64,000 nt of DNA from JBFLVU01 sp037444825 (GTDB lineage Bacteria; Acidobacteriota; UBA4820; DSQY01): the NCBI GenBank assembly GCA_037444825.1, contig JBBILR010000005.1, positions 66,583 through 130,582 of the forward strand, written 5' to 3'. A program made the position numbers and the translations under genes. The notes beneath the pieces are model-generated. The model did no database searches. It was not told the DNA's origin and saw nothing but the letters and a program-made list of their open reading frames with translations. Numbering within the stretch: the stretch's first letter is position 1; each line of letters starts with the position of its first letter. This document shows, piece after piece, positions 57,514 through 64,000 of the stretch.

Positions 57514-58401
57514 ATGGCTCCAGGGTGGTGGTTCATTTCGAGCGGGGACGGCGAGGTCCGGCCCGCGTCCGAGGGACGGATCTCCGGTCTGGACCACGGG
57601 TACCTGTACGGTTCGGGCCTCTACGAAACCCTGCGTACCTACCACGGCCGTCCCTTCGCCCTCTCCCGGCACCTCGCCCGGTTGGCCCGAGGCGCCGCGG
57701 TCCTCGGCCTGGGAAACCTCCCCGTGGCGGAGATGGAGGGGGCCCTCGCCCGCCTCGCCGCCCTCCGGGCCCCCGAGGAGTCCTACCTGCGCCTCACCGT
57801 GAGCCCGGGGGAGGGACCCCCCGCCCCCTTCGGGCCGCCCCACGGGACGGTGCGCTGGACGGCCCTGGCGGGTCCCTTGCCGCCCCACGTGGCCGCCGTC
57901 TACGAGCGGGGGGTGCGGTGCATCCTGGCGTCGAGGCCCCGGTGGAACCCCGGCGGGTTCGTCCCGGCGGTGAAGTTCTGCGCCAACGCCGAACTGTGGA
58001 TGGCCAAACGGGAAGCCGAGGATCGGGGAGCCTTCGAGGGCCTCCTCAGGAACCCCGCGGGCCATCTCGCCGAAGGGGCCAGCAGCAGCGTCTTCTTGGT
58101 GAAGGACAAGCGCCTCGTCACCCCCGACCTGGCTTCGGGGATCCTGGACGGGGTGACGCGGGAGTGTCTGCTGCGCCTGGCTTCCCGGGCGGGGATCCCC
58201 GCGGAGGAGCGCCCCGTCCGGGTGGAGGAAATCTTCGAGGCCGACGAGGTGTTCCTCGCCTCCACCCTCAAGGAGGTGGTCCCCGTGGTGGCGGTGGACG
58301 GCCGTCCCGTGGGGAGGGGGGAGCCGGGCCTGATCACCGACCGTCTGCTGGGCCTCTTCCAGGAAGAGGCGCTCGAGGCTACCTCCGGAGGAGCGCCATG
58401 A
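57514..58401 (+). CDS. class IV PLP aminotransferase (IlvE / PabC / Dat family)
   Basis: 295 residues, fold-type IV. Seen: DHGYLYGSGLYETLRTY near residue 28, the PLP Lys in PAVKFCANAELW near 150, and the terminal EVFLASTLKEVVPVVAVDG region. The family includes branched-chain aminotransferase, D-amino-acid transaminase and aminodeoxychorismate lyase; the short length and GLYETLR motif fit all three. GGAGGTG precedes the ATG. Its stop overlaps the DsbD ATG (ATGA). Confidence 0.87.
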   Translation: MAPGWWFISSGDGEVRPASEGRISGLDHGYLYGSGLYETLRTYHGRPFALSRHLARLARGAAVLGLGNLPVAEMEGALARLAALRAPEESYLRLTVSPGEGPPAPFGPPHGTVRWTALAGPLPPHVAAVYERGVRCILASRPRWNPGGFVPAVKFCANAELWMAKREAEDRGAFEGLLRNPAGHLAEGASSSVFLVKDKRLVTPDLASGILDGVTRECLLRLASRAGIPAEERPVRVEEIFEADEVFLASTLKEVVPVVAVDGRPVGRGEPGLITDRLLGLFQEEALEATSGGAP

Positions 58402-60260
58402 GTCTTCGTCCTGCCGTTCGCCTGTGGGCCCTGCTGGGCTTCCTGCTCCTTCCCGTCACGCCGTGGGCCATCGGCCCCCGGGAGGAGGCCCCCTCTCCTC
58501 CCGAAATCCGCTTCGCCGTCTCCGCCCGCCCTTCCCCCCTCCCGGCGCCGGGGGAGGGGCGTCTCGTGGTGACCCTCGAAATCCCCACCGGGTACCACCT
58601 CTTCGGCGGGAAGGACCTTCGGGTCACCGTCTCGTCCGGAAGTCCCGATCTCTTCGGAGCCCCCGTTTACCCGCGGGGGGAGGTGGAAGAGGGACTGGAG
58701 GTCCTCCGGGGCAAGGTGGCGGTGGCGGTGCCCGTCCGGCTGCCGCGGGGCTTTTCGGGCCCCCTGGCCGGGGAGGTGGTGGTGGCCTGGCAGGGGTGCC
58801 AGGACTTCGGGGAGAAGGTCTGCTTTCTCCCCAGCCGGGATCGGGTGGTCTTTTCCCTTCCGGTGAAGGCCGAGGCCCAGGCGGCGCCGCCTCCCGCCGA
58901 GGCGCTCGCCCCCGCGCCCCCAACGGGCGCGGAGCCGGAAGCAGCCGGGACGCCGCCTCCTCCCCCGGCGCCGTCGCCTTCGGCCCCCGGCGGGAGTTCC
59001 GCCGCCGACCGGTTCGGACGGGCGGCCCGGGAGAACGTCCCCCTGGCCCTCCTCCTCGCCTTCGTCTTCGGTCTCCTCTCCAGCCTGACCCCCTGCGTCT
59101 ACCCGGTGATCCCCATCACCGTGGCCTACATCGGATCGAGGAGCGAAGGGAAGGGGCGGGGGCGGGGCTTCACCCTCTCCCTGGCCTTCGTCCTCGGCCT
59201 GGCCCTGGTCTACGCCAGCCTCGGCGCCTTTTCGGCCCGCGCCGGGAAGAGCTTGGGCTCCCTGACCCAGACCCCCTGGGTGGGGGTGCCTCTGGCCGCC
59301 CTCTTCCTCCTGCTGGCCCTCTCCCTCTTCAACCTCTTCGAGTTCAAGATGCCGGGGGCCTTCACCAACCGGGTGGAGAAGACCAAGCAGCGAACCGCCA
59401 CGGGAGGCTTCGCGGGGGCCTTCCTCATCGGCGCCCTCTCGGGGCTGGTGGCCAGCCCCTGCATCGGCCCGCTGATTCTGGCCATCCTGGTGGTGGTGGC
59501 CGCCACGGGGTCGGTCCTCCTGGGCTTCCTCTACCTCTTCGCCTTCGCGCTGGGGATGGGGGTCCTCTTCCTCGTCCTGGGGACCTTCTCCGGGGCGCTG
59601 GCGGCCCTTCCCAAGTCGGGGGGGTGGATGGACGGGGTCCGGGTCTTCTTCGGGTCGCTGGTCCTCGCCGCCGCCTTCTACTTCGCCGGCGTCTACCTGC
59701 CCCGGCCGGCCTTTTTTCTCGCCTCCGGCCTGGCCCTCGGCTTCACGGCCGGATTCCTGCTTTTCGGAGCCCACCGCCATTTCTTGGGGCCGGCCGCCCG
59801 GGTTTTGGGGATCCTCCTCTCGGCGGCGGGACTTCTCCTGGTCCTTCCCCTCCTGCCCCCCGCTCCGGCGGGGGCGGCAAAGGGGGAAGAGACCTGGCGC
59901 ACGGACCTGGAGCGGGGTCTCGAGGAGGCCGCCGGCCGGAACCTCCCCGTGCTTCTGGACTTCCGGGCCGACTGGTGCGTCGCCTGCGTGGAGCTGGAGA
60001 AAGAGACCTGGACCGACCCCCGGGTGAAGGCCCTTCTCGGCAAGGTCGTCCCCGTCCGGCTGGACATGACCCGGAACACGGCGGCCGACGAGACCCTCCA
60101 GAAGCGGTACGGGGTGAAGGGGTTGCCCACCGTCATCCTGTTGGAACCGGGGGGGAAGGAACGGGGGCGCTTCACCGGTTTCAAGGCTCCCGCCGATCTG
60201 GTAGTTTGGATGGAACCGTTGCTGCCGGAGACGCCGGGGGGAGGACCGCAGGCGCCCTGA
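58398..60260 (+). CDS. dsbD: thiol:disulfide interchange protein DsbD
   Basis: 620 residues, the complete three-part protein. It carries electrons from cytoplasmic thioredoxin across the membrane to keep periplasmic disulfide and cytochrome pathways reduced. A signal peptide is followed by the alpha domain with its Cys pair (QGCQDFGEKVC, about 134/142), a Pro/Ala linker, eight membrane segments with the two Cys in LTPCVYPVIP and ASPCIGPLI, and a C-terminal thioredoxin-fold gamma domain with WCVAC (Cys about 527/530). GGAGGAG precedes the ATG. Fits a diderm cell with disulfide-containing secreted proteins. Confidence 0.95.
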   Translation: MSLRPAVRLWALLGFLLLPVTPWAIGPREEAPSPPEIRFAVSARPSPLPAPGEGRLVVTLEIPTGYHLFGGKDLRVTVSSGSPDLFGAPVYPRGEVEEGLEVLRGKVAVAVPVRLPRGFSGPLAGEVVVAWQGCQDFGEKVCFLPSRDRVVFSLPVKAEAQAAPPPAEALAPAPPTGAEPEAAGTPPPPPAPSPSAPGGSSAADRFGRAARENVPLALLLAFVFGLLSSLTPCVYPVIPITVAYIGSRSEGKGRGRGFTLSLAFVLGLALVYASLGAFSARAGKSLGSLTQTPWVGVPLAALFLLLALSLFNLFEFKMPGAFTNRVEKTKQRTATGGFAGAFLIGALSGLVASPCIGPLILAILVVVAATGSVLLGFLYLFAFALGMGVLFLVLGTFSGALAALPKSGGWMDGVRVFFGSLVLAAAFYFAGVYLPRPAFFLASGLALGFTAGFLLFGAHRHFLGPAARVLGILLSAAGLLLVLPLLPPAPAGAAKGEETWRTDLERGLEEAAGRNLPVLLDFRADWCVACVELEKETWTDPRVKALLGKVVPVRLDMTRNTAADETLQKRYGVKGLPTVILLEPGGKERGRFTGFKAPADLVVWMEPLLPETPGGGPQAP

Positions 60261-60298
60261 GGTTCCCGCCCGGACCTTTCTTCGGAGGAGGTGCCGCC

Positions 60299-60829
60299 GT
60301 GCGCCCATTCGCCCTTCTTCTCTCTCTCCTGCTCCTCTGGACCCTGGCCGTGGCCGCCCAGAAGGCTTCGGGGTTCGTCCTCCACTCGCCGGCCTTCGGT
60401 CCCGGGTCGGCCATACCCAAGGTTCACACCTGCGACGGGGCCGACCGCTCCCCGGCCCTCTCCTGGACCGGTCTTCCCGAGGGCACCCGCTCCCTGGCGC
60501 TGGTCTGCGACGACCCCGACGCCCCCGTGGGGACCTGGGACCACTGGGTTCTCTACAACATCCCGCCGGACCGGTCGGGACTGCCGGAGGGTCTCCCCTC
60601 CGGGGAGCGGCTCCCCGACGGAAGCCTGCACGGCCTCAACTCCTGGAAAAGGACCGGCTACGGGGGGCCCTGCCCGCCCCCCGGCAAGCCCCACCGCTAC
60701 TTCTTCCGCCTCTACGCCCTGGACGGACCGCTGGCGCTTCCGCCCCGGGCCACCAAGGCCCAGCTGCTTCAGGCCATGAAGGGCCACGTCCTCGGGCAGG
60801 CGGAGCTGATGGGGACCTACGGCCGGTAG
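60299..60829 (+). CDS. secreted YbhB/YbcL family (PEBP-like) protein
   Basis: 176 residues, GTG start behind GGAGGAG. Signal peptide (FALLLSLLLLWTLAVAAQ), then the PEBP fold: CDGADRSPALSWTGLPEGT near residue 48, VCDDPDAPVGTWDHWVLYN near 70 (DPDxP and the GxxxHW motif), YGGPCPPPGKPHRYFFRLYA near 120. Bacterial PEBP proteins bind phospholipid-like ligands; role unclear. Third gene of the aminotransferase-DsbD operon, 38 bases after DsbD. Confidence 0.93.
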   Translation: MRPFALLLSLLLLWTLAVAAQKASGFVLHSPAFGPGSAIPKVHTCDGADRSPALSWTGLPEGTRSLALVCDDPDAPVGTWDHWVLYNIPPDRSGLPEGLPSGERLPDGSLHGLNSWKRTGYGGPCPPPGKPHRYFFRLYALDGPLALPPRATKAQLLQAMKGHVLGQAELMGTYGR

Positions 60830-60842
60830 GCGACGGGGGAAA

Positions 60843-62678
60843 TCAAGTCTCCAGGCCGCCCCAGGGGGGCGCCGGCGGTTCGGCGAGGCCGTGGGCCTGA
60901 CGGTACTCGCGTTCCAGCTCCTCCAGGCGGAAGCGGTCCAGCCCCGACTGGCGGAGGAACTCCTCCCTCAGGCGGGCGTCCCCGGTCTCCAGAATCCGGG
61001 GGAGGACGTTGCTGAGGTAGTCGCCCTCCCGCCGGACGTCCTCCAGGGCCGACGCGAAGGCTCCTTCCGGGACCGGGCCCTGCCAACCCTCCCGTTTGCG
61101 GAGCTCCCCTTCCACGTCGCGCTGGAGGAGCCGCACGTGGACGGGGTTCTGGAGGTCGAAGTAGAACTGCCGCAGCCGGGAGCGGATCCCATCGAAGAGG
61201 AACCGTTCGGCCGCTTCCCGGCGGACCAGGGCCTCCAGGTCGGCGGTGACCTCCTGCAGGCTCTTCTCGCCCCGCTCCACCGCCTGGAGGCCTTCCTCCA
61301 GGACCGAGACCTTCTGGCGGCCCAGCCGCAGGATGTAGGGGTTCTCCAGAACCGGCGCCACCACCAGCCGGTGGAAGAGGCCCGGCTCCACCGATTCGAG
61401 CTCCCTTCGGTTTCCCAGCACCGACCGGACCTTGCTCTCCGTGACGGTGGCGTGCTCCATGAAGGCCAGCTCCGACACCACCGCCGAGGCGTTGTCCAGC
61501 CGGTCGAAGTAGGTGATGACCTCGGAGAAGACCTCGAAGGGGGCCGTGTCGCCGGTCTCGGCCATGCGCTCGTCGAGGACCCTCCCGGTGTCCAGGAGAA
61601 CTTGCTCGAAGCCGTTGTCCCGGTGCTCGATGGCTTCCTGCTTGCAGGCCAGCAGGCGGGCGATCTCGCGGGGGCCCACCACCTCCTGGGGGGGCCGGCT
61701 GGAGAGGAAGAGTCCCTCGAAGATCTCCCGGGTCTTCCGCAGGTACTCGGGCTCCGCCGTCCGGGCGGCCTTTTCGGCGGGGATCAGCCCGTCGAGGGTG
61801 TCGAAGAGGCTTCGGGGAAGCCCGTGGCGGGTGGCCAGGTTTCGCAGGGAGTTGAGGCGGGCCGCGGCGGAGGGGTCCCCTCCCGTCTCCAACAGGCGGA
61901 GCAGGACGTCCTTGTACTCGTCCACGATGGGGCGGTTGGCGTCGTCCTTGTACAGGATGTCCACGGCGATGCGGCGCCGCTGGTATTCGGGGATCCCCAG
62001 CTCCTCCGCCAGGGGGGCGGCGAAGCGCTCCTGGGCCTCGCCCCACTCCCGCTCCCGGCGGTAGTACCCCCGCACGAAGTCGTAAAAACGCTGGTGGAAG
62101 CGGTGCACGAGGCGCAGGAGGAGGAGGGTGGCGTCGGGCTCCGCCAGCTCCTTGAGGATCTCCGACAGGAGGCCGGCGTCGTCGAAGGCGGCGGGGCGGT
62201 CGCTCCGCTTGAGGATCCGCCCCAGGGTCTTGAGAAGGACTTCCTGCGTCCTGCGGACGGAATAGGGCCAGGGGACCTTCACGAGAAAAAAGGTGTTGGC
62301 CAGGGCGTTGCCGTCGAGGAAGAGGTTTTCGTAGCTCTGGAAGCCCGACACCTGGGAGGTGAAGCGGAGCCCGCCCCCCTCCGCCGGGAAGGCTCCGAAG
62401 AAGACCAGGCGGTTCTTGACCTCCTTTTGCCCCAAGTCCTTCAGCGGCATGGGGGAGCCGAACATGTACTCCGAGACGGCGCCGCCGGTGCCCGAGAAGG
62501 CGATGCCTTCGGCGTTCAGCTTGAAGTACATCCCCGCGAGAAAGAAGGAGGCTTCCCGTCCCTCCGGCGTCTCCCGGATCTCGTAGAAGGGCGCCGCGAG
62601 GAGCCGCGTCCCCGCCAGCGTGGCGTAGAAGTCGATGGTGTCCGTGATGGCCCCGTGGACCCGGACGTCCTTCAGCAC
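60843..62678 (-). CDS. conserved uncharacterised protein, 611 residues
   Basis: No signal peptide and no membrane segment. The first 120 residues look like a small alpha/beta domain (FYEIRETPEGREASFFL, YMFGSPMPLKDLG), the rest is all helical with many Arg/Glu pairs (for example RREREWGEAQERFA). I vaguely recall a family of this size, TIGR04442, in delta-proteobacteria and acidobacteria, but have not checked it. GTG start with GAGAGG upstream and an extended -10. It converges on the PEBP gene. No function proposed. Confidence 0.7.
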   Translation of the reverse strand: MLKDVRVHGAITDTIDFYATLAGTRLLAAPFYEIRETPEGREASFFLAGMYFKLNAEGIAFSGTGGAVSEYMFGSPMPLKDLGQKEVKNRLVFFGAFPAEGGGLRFTSQVSGFQSYENLFLDGNALANTFFLVKVPWPYSVRRTQEVLLKTLGRILKRSDRPAAFDDAGLLSEILKELAEPDATLLLLRLVHRFHQRFYDFVRGYYRREREWGEAQERFAAPLAEELGIPEYQRRRIAVDILYKDDANRPIVDEYKDVLLRLLETGGDPSAAARLNSLRNLATRHGLPRSLFDTLDGLIPAEKAARTAEPEYLRKTREIFEGLFLSSRPPQEVVGPREIARLLACKQEAIEHRDNGFEQVLLDTGRVLDERMAETGDTAPFEVFSEVITYFDRLDNASAVVSELAFMEHATVTESKVRSVLGNRRELESVEPGLFHRLVVAPVLENPYILRLGRQKVSVLEEGLQAVERGEKSLQEVTADLEALVRREAAERFLFDGIRSRLRQFYFDLQNPVHVRLLQRDVEGELRKREGWQGPVPEGAFASALEDVRREGDYLSNVLPRILETGDARLREEFLRQSGLDRFRLEELEREYRQAHGLAEPPAPPWGGLET

Positions 62679-62697
62679 GGTCCTCTCCCGCGCGGCG

Positions 62698-62703
62698 ATT
62701 CTA
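62698..62703 (-). promoter_or_regulatory. extended -10 upstream of the 611-residue protein gene
   Basis: TAGAAT preceded by TGG on the minus strand, 19 bases before the GTG start. No -35 recognised. Confidence 0.45.
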
Positions 62704-62887
62704 CCAGATTGCCGGGGGGCCTCGTCGGGGCCGAGCCGCGCTTCCTTCTCAAACGTGATTCGCGAAGATTCTCAAATCTGAGATTTCCGTGAGGGGGGCG
62801 GTGGGGCTCCCGGAGGGACCTTCAGGGGAGAAACATCCTTGGAATTCATGGCGGTTCTCTCTTTCCCGCCCCTTGGCGTTCCGGTTT

Positions 62888-62901
62888 GGCACCGCCCCTG
62901 C
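62888..62901 (+). promoter_or_regulatory. sigma-54 promoter of the terminal secreted-protein gene
   Basis: GG at 62888-62889 and GC at 62900-62901 are 10 bases apart; the box TTGGCACCGCCCCTGCA matches TGGCAC-N5-(T/C)TGCA. The start is near 62913, 25 bases before the ATG. Confidence 0.75.
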
Positions 62902-62937
62902 AAAGAGGGAGGCGTGAGTGAAAAGGAGGGTTCGGCC

Positions 62938-63852
62938 ATGAAACGGAATCTGAGGAACCTCGGGACCTTCGCCCTGGCGCTGGCGGCGCTGGTTCTGGCC
63001 GTCCCTGCCTGGGCGCAGTGCACGTACAACTACGGCGTGATCAACGCCATCAGCGGGGGGCAGCTGGAGGTTCGCGGAACGCTGGACGACGGCAGCGGTT
63101 CGGGGACCATCCGCACCAAATTCTGGATGGAGGGGCTCTCCAAGACCTTCCATTCGGGAAGCCTCCCCTCCACCTGGCAAGCCTTCCCTTGGGGGACGGA
63201 CAGCTACTACATCTGGAGCGATTGGAGCTGGGTCGGCGGCATCCCCACCTGTCCCCCCACCGACCGGCGGACCCTTTTCCTCTACTCCATCGCCAACGAC
63301 GGCGCCGGCCAGTACCTGCTGGCCAGCACCGAGTACCGACCCTTCTACGAGTCCTGGGACTTCGACGCCATCACCAACGGGGACGGCGCCCTGGGGCCCA
63401 ACACCATGACTCCCAAGCCCATCCCCGTCCCCACGGCGGCCCTGCTTCCTTCTCCGGGATCCTCGGGGGTGGTGACGGTGAGCCTGGTCTGGGGCGGGTC
63501 CGCGGACCCCTACGGCTTCTACGACAGCCGGCCGGCCTCCCCCCTGCTCACCGGCATCGCCGTGCGCTACGTGCAGGCCAAGGATGCCCCGGACTCCTTC
63601 CGGACCGCCGACTGGGCGCTGGCCTCCTTCGTAGACTTCCGGCAGACCGGCGGTGACCCCGGCCGCGCGGTGGTTCAGCTCCCCGCCGCCCCCGGCCTCA
63701 AGACCTTCGTGGCCCTCTCGCTGGTCTTCGACGGCGGAGCACCGGGCATCGGCGCCGCGGGCCTCACCGAGACGGAGTTCATCGGCTCCCCGGTCCTTCT
63801 CCCCGCCGCCGAAGCGACCCGGAAGGCCCCTCCCCGTCCCCGGATCCGGTAA
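62938..63852 (+). CDS. secreted protein of unknown function
   Basis: 304 residues. A typical signal peptide (TFALALAALVLAVPAWAQC) with likely cleavage after AWA. The mature part is beta-rich with many aromatic residues (YYIWSDWSWVGG, YRPFYESWDFDA) and a C-terminal stretch of sandwich-like strands; no domain recognised. Cys residues are few. AAAAGGAGGG precedes the ATG. The gene sits alone behind a sigma-54 promoter. An in-frame ATG at 62839 would place that promoter inside the gene and is rejected. Confidence 0.75.
   Translation: MKRNLRNLGTFALALAALVLAVPAWAQCTYNYGVINAISGGQLEVRGTLDDGSGSGTIRTKFWMEGLSKTFHSGSLPSTWQAFPWGTDSYYIWSDWSWVGGIPTCPPTDRRTLFLYSIANDGAGQYLLASTEYRPFYESWDFDAITNGDGALGPNTMTPKPIPVPTAALLPSPGSSGVVTVSLVWGGSADPYGFYDSRPASPLLTGIAVRYVQAKDAPDSFRTADWALASFVDFRQTGGDPGRAVVQLPAAPGLKTFVALSLVFDGGAPGIGAAGLTETEFIGSPVLLPAAEATRKAPPRPRIR

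Positions 63853-64000
<148 letters not shown>

Noticed and set aside
62839..62841. Upstream ATG for the last secreted protein
   Set aside because: It would add 33 non-signal residues before a clean signal peptide and place the sigma-54 box inside the gene. ATG 62938 has AAAAGGAGGG.

Overview
This window is very GC-rich, uncatalogued bacterial chromosome with dense operons. Many start codons overlap the preceding stop (ATGA, GTGA), and codon use is strongly biased to G/C in third positions. It holds about 60 protein genes, one tRNA and one gene remnant. I see no rRNA, IS element, CRISPR array or prophage. A fused SecDF, a class-IV aminotransferase beside a full DsbD, a TPR-type sigma-54 activator, a YtxH protein, and the gene order tRNA-Met, tilS, hpt, ftsH, folP suggest an Acidobacteriota-like or related deltaproteobacterium-like lineage. 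That placement is inference; no marker gene here settles it. The last bases contain a 23-G run that looks like a degraded contig end.

Layout. 1-6437 (+): end of a dTMP-kinase-like gene, a small helical protein, a phosphoesterase, a CYTH/CHAD protein, then two ATPase/permease ABC pairs. 6499-8742 (-): an iron superoxide dismutase with a possible Tat signal and a fused AroD-AroE, back to back with gmhA (+) across a symmetric promoter. 9426-15142 (-): SecDF with YajC, a class II aldolase and an SDR. 15270-28289, mostly (+): trpS, a PilZ protein, pterin dehydratase (-), acyl-CoA synthetase, a secreted Memo-like protein, an aldehyde dehydrogenase (-), the scpB-rluB-hisC operon, a DHH-CBS-tRNA nucleotidyltransferase fusion and a phosphodiesterase. 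28362-36559 (-): YtxH, an MFS remnant (+), an ABC-2 exporter, a nitrilase, folP, ftsH, hpt, tilS and tRNA-Met. 36664-37837: a DNA glycosylase (-) and a cyclophilin (+).

37969-48181 (+) is the most unusual stretch. A two-gene nucleotidyltransferase module has its own strong promoter and is translationally coupled to an isocitrate-dehydrogenase-family gene. Then come a CBS/CysK-family gene, an HD protein, a fused LeuC-LeuD hydro-lyase, a separate LeuC/LeuD pair, a CitD-CitE fusion and CitF. The set could interconvert citrate, isocitrate and 2-oxoglutarate and cleave citrate, or could act on citramalate/mesaconate. Four of the gaps in this run carry imperfect palindromes, three built from CACGGAG/CTCCGTG.

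48197-63852: a ferredoxin-like protein (-), a secreted lipase and its partner (+), cold-shock and EAL proteins (-), a 1320-residue TPR/sigma-54 activator, an aminotransferase, DsbD, a PEBP protein, an uncharacterised 611-residue protein (-) and a secreted protein of unknown function. The lipase pair and the last secreted protein each have a well-spaced sigma-54 (-24/-12) promoter.
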